From Aliamphritea ceti (lineage in GTDB: Bacteria; Pseudomonadota; Gammaproteobacteria; Pseudomonadales; Balneatricaceae), in assembly GCF_024347215.1 (NCBI RefSeq), contig NZ_AP025282.1:248001-312000 (forward strand): DNA of 64,000 nucleotides, given 5' to 3'. Below the pieces are notes generated by a model. That model saw only the letters and a program-made list of their open reading frames with translations, was not told where the DNA came from and did not search any database. Both the position numbers and the translations under genes were made by a program. Every line of letters begins with the position of its first letter. Position 1 is the stretch's first letter. Positions 8,528 to 16,939 of the stretch are shown piece after piece.

Positions 8528-10029
8528 TGCAGAAGCTAATTGCGCGGCTGGGACTGAATAAATTCGGCGTGAAGCTGTTTCTGGCCTATTTTGCCATTCT
8601 GGGGCTGGGCATTTATCTGTTGCTGAATACTTTACTGGGCGAGATTAAACCCGGATTACGTCAGGCGATGGAAACAGCATTGGTGGATACGGCAAACCTG
8701 ATGGCGGAATATGTGGCACCGCAAACGCTGCAAGACCCCCTTCAGTTGGAACAGTTAGCGCAGGTGCTGGACAGCACGTTACGCCGACCCATTAATGCCA
8801 CTATCTGGTCGCACAAGAAAACCGCCACTGTGCTGCGGGTGTATGTAACCGACGTAAATGGCAGGGTCGTTTTTGACTCTGCAGGACGCGATCTGGGCGC
8901 TGATTATTCCCGTTGGAATGATGTCTATCTGACCTTAAGAGGCGAGTATGGAGCACGCAGTACACAGGAAAACCCCGGTGATGAATTCAGCTCTGTGATG
9001 TATATCAGTGCGCCTATATATGCCCGGCAGGATTCGGGCAGTGAACGGCAGATAGTCGGTGTACTGGCGGTTGGTAAGTCGAATATAAGTGTTGAGCCGT
9101 TCTGGCAGCTGGCGCGGGATAATATCCGTTCTATGGGCGTCTGGTTACTGGTTTTGGCAGCCCTGTTAGGTGCACTGTTATCCACCTGGTTAAGTTTGAA
9201 TATTGGTAAACTGGTTAGCTATGCCCGTCAGGCCAGTGCTGGCAGCGAAGTTCAGCCCCCGCGCTTGAGTGACCCTGATTTAGCGGCGCTAGCACAGGCA
9301 ATGGATGAAATGCGTACTGCACTGGACGGTAAGCAATATATTGAAAGCTATACGCTTAGCCTTACCCATGAAATGAAAAGCCCGTTAACAGCCTTGCAAG
9401 GGGCTGCAGAGTTGATTGCACAAGTTGATGACCGGGAGATGCGGCAAAAACTGGCGGGTAATATTGAGCTGGAAAGTAAACGCTTACGGGCGTTGGTCGA
9501 TCAGGTTTTGTCGCTGGCCAGACTGGAAAACCGCCAGCAACTGGAGCATCCGCAAACGTTACAGTTAAATACATTACTGCAGCAGGAACTGAGTCAGTTG
9601 CAATGGTTGGCCGAACAGCGACAAGTAAGCCTGCTGTTGAAGTGCGAACCTCAAGATATGGCTTTCACCGTCTCTGGTGATGAGGTATTACTGGCGCAGG
9701 CGCTGCGCAATTTGCTGGAAAACGCGCTGGATTTCAGCCCGCAGCACAGTGATATTGAAGTATTGCTCCGTTATGATTCGGCGGGTTCAGATTTTGTGGT
9801 CATAGAGATTTTTGATCAGGGTAGTGGCATTCCTGAATATGCTCTTGAGAAAGTCTGGCAGCGGTTTTATTCTCTGCCTCGTCCTGCAACAGGGTTGCGT
9901 AGTACTGGCCTGGGGCTGAGTTTCGTACAGCAAATTGCCAAACTACATGCTGCTGAACTGAGCCTGGATAACCGACCACAAGCTGGTGTGGTTGCCCGCC
10001 TGCGGCTGCCACTGGCCAGGTCTGCATAA
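8527..10029 (+). CDS. creC: Sensor histidine kinase CreC
   Basis: 500 residues. Membrane helix at about 15-38, periplasmic domain (about 40-200) with the CreC-like motif VYVTDVNGRVVFDSAGRD, second helix at about 205-228, HAMP-like linker, HisKA with H281 in the LTHEMKSP box, N-box LRNLLENALDFSP, G2 motif STGLGLSFVQQ. The start codon overlaps the creB stop by one base, so translation is coupled. CreD follows after 83 bp. Confidence 0.93.
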   Translation: MQKLIARLGLNKFGVKLFLAYFAILGLGIYLLLNTLLGEIKPGLRQAMETALVDTANLMAEYVAPQTLQDPLQLEQLAQVLDSTLRRPINATIWSHKKTATVLRVYVTDVNGRVVFDSAGRDLGADYSRWNDVYLTLRGEYGARSTQENPGDEFSSVMYISAPIYARQDSGSERQIVGVLAVGKSNISVEPFWQLARDNIRSMGVWLLVLAALLGALLSTWLSLNIGKLVSYARQASAGSEVQPPRLSDPDLAALAQAMDEMRTALDGKQYIESYTLSLTHEMKSPLTALQGAAELIAQVDDREMRQKLAGNIELESKRLRALVDQVLSLARLENRQQLEHPQTLQLNTLLQQELSQLQWLAEQRQVSLLLKCEPQDMAFTVSGDEVLLAQALRNLLENALDFSPQHSDIEVLLRYDSAGSDFVVIEIFDQGSGIPEYALEKVWQRFYSLPRPATGLRSTGLGLSFVQQIAKLHAAELSLDNRPQAGVVARLRLPLARSA

Positions 10030-10112
10030 AACACACATAAAGCACATATACATCACACAGACTCCTCACATTCCCCACGCATACTGGCTCCATATTTATA
10101 AGGAGATCAGTC

Positions 10113-11510
10113 ATGAAAAAACGTTTGGCACAGAAAATTCTGGCTCTGGCATTGCTGGGCATCCTGTTATGGATTCCGCTGCTGCTGGAGCAGGATGTCA
10201 TTTATGAACGTATGGGGTATCGCGATCAGGTTATCCGGGATATCGCGACAACCTTTACTGGTGAGCAGGTTGTCACCGGACCACTGGTGATTGTTCCCTG
10301 GTCGCTGAGCTATCAGTCCAGAGTCTGGAACGATAAAACCAAAAGCTACAAGCTGGAGGATAAAAAGCGTTCTGGTCGTTATGTACTATTGCCGCAGCAG
10401 CTGAACACTGATGCAGTTGTCGGTACCAGTACCCGCCAGCGGGGCATTTATGAAGTGCCGGTGTATAAAACCAGTTTGAGTATGCAGGGAAGCTTCAGTA
10501 ATGCAGGCTTGTTGAGCCATCAGCAACAGCTGGAAGAGGAGTTCCAGGGAACTCTGAGTTGGGGAAAGCCGACTTTGTCGCTGTTGGTATCAGATATGCG
10601 GGGCATTGTGGATGAACCGAGCGTCCAGTGGCAGCAACAAAATCTGAATATTCAGCCGGGCAGCAAATTGCCGTCTCATCATCAGGGGGTACACAGCGCG
10701 ATACCTGGATTTTCCACAAGCCTGACACAAACTGTCGAGTTCAGTGTAGCGATGCAAATTCGGGGAATGGAGCGGTTATTGCTGACGCCGGTTGGTGATT
10801 ATAACCGGATCAGCATGCAGTCTGACTGGCCGCATCCGAGTTTTACGGGCCGTTATCTGCCGGAAAGTTACACGCTGACAGACAATGGCTTTGCGGCGGA
10901 CTGGAATACATCACCGTTTTCAGCAGACCTGCAGTCTGTTGCTAAGGAATGTCTCAGTGGCAGCTACTGCCAGTTTGCTGATTATGCTGTTGGCGCGGAT
11001 TTTATTCAGCCAGTGGATATGTATGTACAGGCTGAACGTTCTATCAAATACGGTTTGTTGTTTATCGGCGTGACTTTTATCGTGTTCTTCCTATTCGAAG
11101 TGTTGAAGCAGCTCCAGATTCATCCGGTTCAGTACGGTATGGTGGGGATGGCACTGGCGCTTTTCTACATGCTGCTAATTTCACTGAGCGAACATATCAG
11201 TTTTGCTCTGGCATATTTACTGGCGACGCTAGCCTGTACTGGATTACTTGGTGTGTATTTAAGTGCGGTTTTGAAGAGCCTGCAACGAGGGATAAGTTTT
11301 GCAGCGGGTTTGTCGGCACTTTACGGGCTATTGTTTGTAATTATTTCTTCGGAAGACTATGCCTTACTGATGGGGTCAGTGCTGATCTTTGCGATTCTGG
11401 CGATCAGTATGGTGATGACCCGTAAAGTTGACTGGTATCAGGTAGGAGGCCGGGCTGATAAGCCGACAGATATTAATCCAAAGATGACAGAGGCAAAGCA
11501 GACAGTTTAA
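10113..11510 (+). CDS. creD: Inner membrane protein CreD
   Basis: 465 residues. One N-terminal membrane helix (about 8-27), a large periplasmic domain starting VIYERMGYRDQVIRDIATTF and VTGPLVIVPW, both typical of CreD, then about six membrane helices in the last 150 residues. CreD is the main CreBC-regulated gene and is linked to envelope integrity and colicin or beta-lactam phenotypes; its molecular activity is unknown. The ATG follows AAGGAG. I did not find a convincing copy of the enterobacterial Cre tag upstream. Confidence 0.95.
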   Translation: MKKRLAQKILALALLGILLWIPLLLEQDVIYERMGYRDQVIRDIATTFTGEQVVTGPLVIVPWSLSYQSRVWNDKTKSYKLEDKKRSGRYVLLPQQLNTDAVVGTSTRQRGIYEVPVYKTSLSMQGSFSNAGLLSHQQQLEEEFQGTLSWGKPTLSLLVSDMRGIVDEPSVQWQQQNLNIQPGSKLPSHHQGVHSAIPGFSTSLTQTVEFSVAMQIRGMERLLLTPVGDYNRISMQSDWPHPSFTGRYLPESYTLTDNGFAADWNTSPFSADLQSVAKECLSGSYCQFADYAVGADFIQPVDMYVQAERSIKYGLLFIGVTFIVFFLFEVLKQLQIHPVQYGMVGMALALFYMLLISLSEHISFALAYLLATLACTGLLGVYLSAVLKSLQRGISFAAGLSALYGLLFVIISSEDYALLMGSVLIFAILAISMVMTRKVDWYQVGGRADKPTDINPKMTEAKQTV

Positions 11511-11529
11511 GTTTGCGAGGGTATTAAAG

Positions 11530-11556
11530 AAAAACGGTGCTGGTGGCACCGTTTTT
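11530..11556 (+). terminator. Bidirectional terminator after creD
   Basis: AAAAACGGTGC, 5-base loop, GCACCGTTTTT: an 11-bp stem including A/T runs on both sides, between convergent genes. Confidence 0.92.
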
Positions 11557-11570
11557 GGATGTGGACTCTT

Positions 11571-12101
11571 TTAACTCGCACTCGCCTGGCTAACTTTTAA
11601 CAGAGCTTTTGCCATTACGATGCGACCGCGTTTAATGCTTTCAAAAGCCCGTCGTTCGCGACGGCGGTTGTTTTCGGTCAGCGCATGTTTGAGATCCAGG
11701 CCGATAAGCAAAATACCTTCGTACTGATCAAAAATTGGCTGTAGTGAGTGACTGGCGACAAACTTACGGTTTTTTTTCAGCACCGCAGCATAGTGATTTT
11801 TAAGCTCAATATATTCCCAGGTCCATTTGGTATTGCGGTAGCCGATGAAGCCTAAGGAATCTTCTTCGGCTTTATATTTGTCGTAGGCGACCTCAAGACG
11901 ATCAAGAATCTGATCGTAATCTTTACCGGCGATAGATACGAACTTACGCACGTTGTTATCTGTCAGTGTTGGTGCCATTCGCATGGCTTTTTCTTCGGCA
12001 GTTTCCTGGTTACAGGCACTGACCATCAACAGGGTTAGTAGTATCAGAAAACTGTTACGGACCAGATACAAGGTCCGGGTCAGGTTAAGGGTCATCAGCA
12101 T
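11571..12101 (-). CDS. Hypothetical lipoprotein
   Basis: 176 residues with a signal peptide and a lipobox LMVSAC (Cys around residue 30). The mature part is charged and mostly helical, with no family I recognise: a KAMRMAPTLTD segment after the lipid anchor, then aromatic-rich TKWTWEYIELKNHYA, then an arginine-rich ENNRRRERRAFESIKRGR stretch. The start is ATG 12101 or ATG 12095; the latter has GGA eight bases upstream and is slightly better. A single-gene unit, with the next gene upstream (M48 protease) 160 bp away on the same strand. Confidence 0.7.
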   Translation of the reverse strand: MLMTLNLTRTLYLVRNSFLILLTLLMVSACNQETAEEKAMRMAPTLTDNNVRKFVSIAGKDYDQILDRLEVAYDKYKAEEDSLGFIGYRNTKWTWEYIELKNHYAAVLKKNRKFVASHSLQPIFDQYEGILLIGLDLKHALTENNRRRERRAFESIKRGRIVMAKALLKVSQASAS

Positions 12102-12263
12102 ATTCCATATGGCGGTATAACTGCCCCGTATACTGCATAAAATACTGAGGTCGGTTGGGTGTTATTTCCTAAGAGGCAGCCATTGTTGGACAATTATTTC
12201 AGGAATGAAAATAACCACTACCCAAATTGGGTTTTTGCTAAAATAAACTTAGTTTAAACTAGC

Positions 12264-13010
12264 TTAGTTAATGGTTTTCTGTAGATTTTCTAAACGCTTA
12301 GGGTTCGATGGGTGGCTATTGAGAAAACCACCGCCACGGCCATATTTAGTTTGCAAAGTGGCTATGGAGCGGGCCATTGCCTGGGGGTCCTGATTGAGTT
12401 GCTGGAGGATCTGCTGGGCATAGCTGTCAGCCGCCAGTTCATCCGCCTGGGAGAACTGGGCACTGATTGCCTGGTAAGCCAGGTCGCCAAGCTGGGATCT
12501 GCTCAGGGAAGCAATGTCACCACCTGCTGAATTTGCAGCCTGAAATACTGCATTAGTAAGTAGTTGTTTACGCATGCGTTGATAGCTGTGCTGCAGCTGT
12601 ACGTGGCCGATTTCGTGACCGATTACCGCCAGTACCTGGTCATCAGGCATGGCATCCAGTAAACCCGAATGTACCCGAATAGTGCCGTCCGCCATGGCAA
12701 ATGCATTAACAGCAGGGCTGAGATATACCTTGTAATTCATACGCTGACCATTCACCACTTCCAGCCCCTTAACGATTCGGCTGAGTCGTTGGCTGTATGC
12801 GCTGTTAGTCGGCGCAAGCTGGTTTTTTCGGTCCAGTTCTGCAGCGCTTAACTGAGCGGCCTGAATCACATCCTGTTCTTCCAGTGTGGCTGCCTGATAG
12901 ACGGTCACGCCACTGGCGATTGCGCTGGCAAGGTTAAACTCACCTTCGTTATCGCAGCCGCTGAGGAAGAGTGCAAAGGCACTCAGGGTTATAATTTTCA
13001 GATACCGCAT
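12264..13010 (-). CDS. M48-family metalloprotease lipoprotein
   Basis: 248 residues; signal peptide with lipobox LSGC (Cys19), then an M48 peptidase domain with the zinc motif HEIGH at 132-136, and the third ligand Glu in the ADELAADSYA motif. Length and lipid anchor resemble YcaL/LoiP of E. coli, periplasmic outer-membrane-anchored proteases that degrade misassembled envelope proteins such as BamA or act after osmotic shock. The glycine-rich GRGGGFLNSHPSNPKR near the C-terminus is the usual M48 ending. Not clearly part of an operon. Confidence 0.92.
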   Translation of the reverse strand: MRYLKIITLSAFALFLSGCDNEGEFNLASAIASGVTVYQAATLEEQDVIQAAQLSAAELDRKNQLAPTNSAYSQRLSRIVKGLEVVNGQRMNYKVYLSPAVNAFAMADGTIRVHSGLLDAMPDDQVLAVIGHEIGHVQLQHSYQRMRKQLLTNAVFQAANSAGGDIASLSRSQLGDLAYQAISAQFSQADELAADSYAQQILQQLNQDPQAMARSIATLQTKYGRGGGFLNSHPSNPKRLENLQKTIN

Positions 13011-13126
13011 ATTCTGTTCCTGATTCAGCCAGCGTTTAGCCCGTAGTGATCTTTATCTTCAGTGTTCGCAGAGCTGTTTTAGTGCTTAATCTATGAGGCA
13101 CAGCTATGCGAAGAAGGTTCCGCAGA

Positions 13127-14236
13127 CTATAAGGTTACCATATGGTTATCCCAGGCGAGTCGGTGCGCCAGTGACACACGCCGGGTTTCACCGCTCAGCA
13201 GATTATGCTGCTGGCATACGCCGCGTCCGGTGGAGATGATAAATTCACCGTCATTCCTGGTAGCCGCTAGCCCACAGCCGTCAGGACTGCTGATCATTGA
13301 ATGATAGCTATCGCTATGTAAGTCCCAGAAAGTAATCAGGTTACCTCGTGGCGATGAAATAGCTGCGAACTGACCGCTGCTATCAAATCTGGCGCTGCCA
13401 CAATAACGCTTCATGGCAATGTCTACAGGTTCGGGTGCGCTGAGCAGTTTCAGTGCTTGTCCTTTTCGGTGAATGGCCACCAGAGGCGGGTTATCTTCTT
13501 TACCCTGATACTGCAGTGCAATGATGGTTTCGTTACGAAGGTTGGTATCAATATGGCGAATGCTCAACTGATGATGTTCAACGGGAAGCAGTTGCTGTTC
13601 GTCGAGTTTACCTGTGAGTATATTCAGGGCTGCCAGTGATGGTTGCATGCTGTCCAGATTGAGCTTTTTCCTGCCCTGATCCGGGTGGGTAAGAATACCG
13701 CCATTGGCGATCATCAGTGTTTTACTGTCAGCTGGTAAGAGTTTAATTTCATGTGGGCCGATACCACCTGAAGGCATATCAGCAACTTTAGTGAACATGC
13801 CTGCAGCGCGACGGATAACGATACGGCCCTGGCCGTCAGCGATGTTGTTTTCGCTGCTAATCAGAAACTCACCGTCAGGTGTGAAAACTGAATGGCCAAA
13901 AAAATGCCGGCCTTTGCTGGATTCAATTCGCTTCAGCAGTTTGCCTTGCTGATAGTCGACAATGTCGATGAATCTATCCGGACGACGTGCTGTACAGGCG
14001 AGCAGTGGCCTATGAGGGTGAGCTTCCACATGGTGTGCCCGGGTAGGCAGTTTATGATCCAGCAACAGACGGCCGTCAGTCGCTACAACATACAGCCGGT
14101 AATCATTTTCAGCTGCTTTAGCAGCAGACGCAAACAGTGCTTGCTTTCCGCTTGCAGCGGCTGCTGATGTGAAGCTTAGTTGCGGCAGGACGATGCCTGC
14201 CGCCAGTAACTGGCAGAGTTTTCTGCGGTTAATCAC
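13127..14236 (-). CDS. DUF1513 periplasmic protein (iron operon, gene 4)
   Basis: About 369 residues from the GTG at 14236; an ATG at 14296 would add 20 residues that look like out-of-frame imelysin coding sequence. The N-terminus INRRKLCQLLAAG followed by a hydrophobic stretch and SAAAASG resembles a Tat-type signal peptide, with RR directly before the hydrophobic core. The mature part looks like a beta-propeller (short repeats such as GHSVFTPDGEFLISSENN, ARFDSSGQFAAISSP). DUF1513 proteins occur in iron-regulated operons with imelysins; the function is unknown. Start overlaps the stop of the upstream imelysin gene, indicating translational coupling. Confidence 0.83.
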   Translation of the reverse strand: MINRRKLCQLLAAGIVLPQLSFTSAAAASGKQALFASAAKAAENDYRLYVVATDGRLLLDHKLPTRAHHVEAHPHRPLLACTARRPDRFIDIVDYQQGKLLKRIESSKGRHFFGHSVFTPDGEFLISSENNIADGQGRIVIRRAAGMFTKVADMPSGGIGPHEIKLLPADSKTLMIANGGILTHPDQGRKKLNLDSMQPSLAALNILTGKLDEQQLLPVEHHQLSIRHIDTNLRNETIIALQYQGKEDNPPLVAIHRKGQALKLLSAPEPVDIAMKRYCGSARFDSSGQFAAISSPRGNLITFWDLHSDSYHSMISSPDGCGLAATRNDGEFIISTGRGVCQQHNLLSGETRRVSLAHRLAWDNHMVTL

Positions 14237-15341
14237 CGTCACGGCTGTTGAATCCCAGTTGCAGATCCAGCACTTGCATGGCGTCGCCAAGGGCATACTG
14301 GAGGGTTTTCATGTTGGCAGAGAGATCACGTAGCTGTTGCTGGGTGGCAGGCTGTTCGATGGTGCTGAACATCGGGCCGGGAATCGTCTGTAGCTCTTTC
14401 TCAACTGAGACAAAGTTAGCTTCGATGCTGTCCGCCAGGTCCTTATGACCTGAAGTACTCAGCAAGGCCTTAAAGCTGGCATCTCCTTGACCGGAATACA
14501 GATCATGCAAAGTAGCAACGTTGTTTTCAATGTTGCGTAATGAACGGCTGCTGCGCCAGGATTCGCTGCGGCGTGGTTTTACTTTGCCGTTTACATCTTT
14601 CTTAGCGGTGCCCAGAGGTCGGAGGATTTTCAGGTCACGAATCACTTCTACCGGTTCTACCATCGCCTTCATCAGGTCGGTGCTGGCTTCAATATCGGTA
14701 TCGTAATAGCTGATGCCATTACCCGGCTCGTCGAAGCTGGTGGCGTAATCCTGCCATTCCATTGCTGTATGCTGGCCCAGGTCGGCCAGGTATTGGCTGA
14801 TGGATGCATTTAGACGGCACTGGTAGCTGTTATTTGCAAATACCGGTAAGCCTGCTTCATCGAACAATAAGCGCTCAACGGCTGGCAGGCCTTTAACGGC
14901 GATACTGGCACTGCGGAAAAACTCTGCGGTAAGGCTGGTCTCATCCTGTTTACTGAGTAAGCCATTAATGTGTTTACCGGTTAGGTTCTTTTTGTCTGGC
15001 CAGTATTGCACACTGAAGCTGCGCATCAGATTTTCGATTGGCCCAAAACGGACATGTTGAATGCTCTGCCAGGCATCCATTGCCTGATGATAGCTCTGCT
15101 GTGCAGTGCTTAAATTCTCGCTGGTTGCGTCCAGGCAAAGTGCTTTACTGGCAGCGGCCATCTGAGTAGTGGCTTCGGCAAAATTTTGATAACGGGGCAG
15201 AACATGTTTTGCCACTATAGTTTGATTCAGGCTGCGCCACTGGGTATCACTGGGTGCAGTGGCTGCCTGGGTTTGGCTCAGTAAGGCCTGGCCAAGCAGG
15301 GCGCTGCAAAGCAGTGAACGTGAAATTGCGCGTGTGATCAT
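14229..15341 (-). CDS. Imelysin-family protein lacking the GxHxxE histidine (iron operon, gene 3)
   Basis: 370 residues with a signal peptide (cleavage near residue 27, TQAA) and an imelysin (M75-like) fold. Where the family has the GxHxxE motif this protein has G151-L-P-A-V-E156, so the histidine is replaced by proline. Imelysins bind iron or heme in the periplasm; the peptidase activity once suggested for them is doubtful. The start ATG overlaps the stop of the di-heme gene (ATGA). Acts presumably with the other three products of this operon. Confidence 0.88.
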   Translation of the reverse strand: MITRAISRSLLCSALLGQALLSQTQAATAPSDTQWRSLNQTIVAKHVLPRYQNFAEATTQMAAASKALCLDATSENLSTAQQSYHQAMDAWQSIQHVRFGPIENLMRSFSVQYWPDKKNLTGKHINGLLSKQDETSLTAEFFRSASIAVKGLPAVERLLFDEAGLPVFANNSYQCRLNASISQYLADLGQHTAMEWQDYATSFDEPGNGISYYDTDIEASTDLMKAMVEPVEVIRDLKILRPLGTAKKDVNGKVKPRRSESWRSSRSLRNIENNVATLHDLYSGQGDASFKALLSTSGHKDLADSIEANFVSVEKELQTIPGPMFSTIEQPATQQQLRDLSANMKTLQYALGDAMQVLDLQLGFNSRDGD

Positions 15342-16879
15342 AGTGACTCCAGAAATGTGATCAGATTGTCCCTTTGTGGCTTCGCCATTGCGATAACCTT
15401 TTGTTTAGCGGCTTCTGCTTCGCCACCATGCCAAAGTACGGCTTCAAGCAGCGTGCGGGCGCGACCATCATGTAGAAAGTTAGCTTCTTCATTAACTAAT
15501 TTAGTACGGCCAATACCCCACAATGGCGGTGTCCGCCATTCGCTACCACTGGCAGCAAATTCCGGGCGATTATCAGCTAAAGCCTCACCCATGTCATGTA
15601 ATAGCAGATCGCTGTAAGGCCAGATTAACTGCTCAGACTGTTCTGGCATATCGGCGCGTGTTGCGGTTGTAAAGCTGGGGCGGTGGCAATCGACACAGCC
15701 GCTTTCATAAAAAGCCTGTTTACCTGCCAGAACTTGTGGTTTGGCTGCATTAGGGCGCACCGGAACCGCCAGATTAGCAGTATAAAACAGTAGCCAGTCG
15801 ATCATCTGTTGTGAGGCTTCAGCGTTATCCTGAGCGGCTGTATTGCCGTTCGGCAGTTGGCGGCAAACGTTCTGGGCTTCGGTACAGTCGCCATATGCGA
15901 CAGGTACCATAGGTGTGGAGATACCAATGTCGTTATTGAAGGCGCCGTTGTTTTGCTGGTCTAAGGTAGGGTTACCTGCTTTCCAGCCATAGCGGCCGAG
16001 TGTAGTTTGGTTTTCGACTATGTTCCAAACGTTGTTAGGCCGGCCGGAAATACCGTTGCCGTCCATGTCTTGCGGGTCTGCCCAGCTGATAATATCCGCT
16101 TCGCTGATGGCGTCCAGCAGGCCCAGCCCGATCATTGGTGGGGCGATACGGACGGAAAGCATTGTGTCTGGATGCAGGGGGCCGCTACTGAGCTCCGTTA
16201 CTTGATATTCAGGCTTACGCAGTACGACGGGCTGATCTTCATTCAGGGCAACAGTCACGGGCGTATAAGTCGTGTGGATACGCCCTTCAGCAGGAATACC
16301 TGTAACCGCAAAGTCTTGTAGCTGGCCACCATAGGTCGGCTCTGGAATAACGCCCATATAGCCGCTCTTGAGTTGAGCTCGCTGGGCATCATTCTGGGGT
16401 GGAATGCTCAGACGCATCAGCAACGATATAGCGTTATCTTCAGGCCAGTTACTTTTGGGTGTATGTCCCCGGCCATCACGCACATGGCAACTCATGCAGG
16501 ACCGGGCGTTGTACAATGGGCCCAAACCGTCGCTGGCAGTCGTTGAAGAAGGGGATGAAACCCATAGTTTACGGAAGATCCCGTGACCCAGCTTGAAATC
16601 GAGCTTGTTTTCAAAAGCCATGTTGCCGGAAGGCTGCATAAAAATATTTCGGCTGGCTGATTTCCGGGTGGAAGCACTGCCGCCAGGCAGATGTTCTCCG
16701 GTTTGTGGCTGGCTAAAGTCGGTTGGCATTTGCACACTTTTGACAGGTGCCGCCGCCGTCACCGACGCAAATAATACAGAGGCTAATAAAACAGAAAAAC
16801 CGGTCAATACATTATTGACCGGTTTAATGCCGCGATAGCCTGCAAAGGATTGAGAATCAAACATCGTTTTGCGATTCAC
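15338..16879 (-). CDS. Di-heme oxidoredictase, DUF1111 family (iron operon, gene 2)
   Basis: 513 residues from GTG 16879; ATG 16864 would give 508. A signal peptide with hydrophobic core FSVLLASVLFASVTAAAP leads to a periplasmic protein with two c-type heme sites, C128-M-S-C-H132 and C395-V-D-C-H399, as in the di-heme cytochrome c peroxidase/MauG-like family called thiol oxidoreductases. In iron operons such proteins are thought to support ferric/ferrous cycling, but no reaction is proven. The first codons contain a terminator-like hairpin (16795-16825). The stop overlaps the next imelysin gene. Confidence 0.9.
   Translation of the reverse strand: MNRKTMFDSQSFAGYRGIKPVNNVLTGFSVLLASVLFASVTAAAPVKSVQMPTDFSQPQTGEHLPGGSASTRKSASRNIFMQPSGNMAFENKLDFKLGHGIFRKLWVSSPSSTTASDGLGPLYNARSCMSCHVRDGRGHTPKSNWPEDNAISLLMRLSIPPQNDAQRAQLKSGYMGVIPEPTYGGQLQDFAVTGIPAEGRIHTTYTPVTVALNEDQPVVLRKPEYQVTELSSGPLHPDTMLSVRIAPPMIGLGLLDAISEADIISWADPQDMDGNGISGRPNNVWNIVENQTTLGRYGWKAGNPTLDQQNNGAFNNDIGISTPMVPVAYGDCTEAQNVCRQLPNGNTAAQDNAEASQQMIDWLLFYTANLAVPVRPNAAKPQVLAGKQAFYESGCVDCHRPSFTTATRADMPEQSEQLIWPYSDLLLHDMGEALADNRPEFAASGSEWRTPPLWGIGRTKLVNEEANFLHDGRARTLLEAVLWHGGEAEAAKQKVIAMAKPQRDNLITFLESL
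16795..16825 (-). terminator. Terminator-like hairpin inside the start of the di-heme gene (possible attenuator)
   Basis: A perfect 13-bp inverted repeat: AAACCGGTCAATA (16797-16809), 3-base loop, TATTGACCGGTTT (16813-16825). On the minus strand the stem is followed by U5, the form of an intrinsic terminator, yet it lies inside the signal-peptide codons of the di-heme gene. It may end most transcripts of the upstream imelysin gene and let only a part through. Confidence 0.75.
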
Positions 16880-16893
16880 ACTCTTATACAGTA

Positions 16894-16918
16894 CTGCGCT
16901 ATCTTCCTGACAGCGCAG
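16894..16918 (-). other. Intercistronic hairpin upstream of the di-heme gene
   Basis: CTGCGCT (16894-16900) and AGCGCAG (16912-16918) form a 7-bp stem with an 11-base loop in the 60-bp gap between the imelysin stop and the di-heme start. No T run, so not a terminator by itself; together with the hairpin at 16795-16825 it makes this leader strongly structured. Confidence 0.5.
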
Positions 16919-16939
16919 GCCTTTCGGGGTTTTTAGGGA

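Noticed and set aside
10053..10069. TCAC repeat before creD as a Cre tag
   Set aside because: The two TCAC words are 13 bp apart instead of the 11 bp of TTCAC-N6-TTCAC, and the first T is missing in both. Not enough for a call.
12219..12256. Small palindromes (ACCCAAATTGGGT and CTTAGTTTAAACTAG) after the M48 gene
   Set aside because: They have no T run in the direction of the protease gene and are short; AT-rich chance symmetry is likely.
14237..14296. Longer DUF1513 start at ATG 14296
   Set aside because: The added residues are read from the other frame of the imelysin gene, contain three Cys/Trp-rich chance residues, and would place the Tat-like RR motif too far inside.
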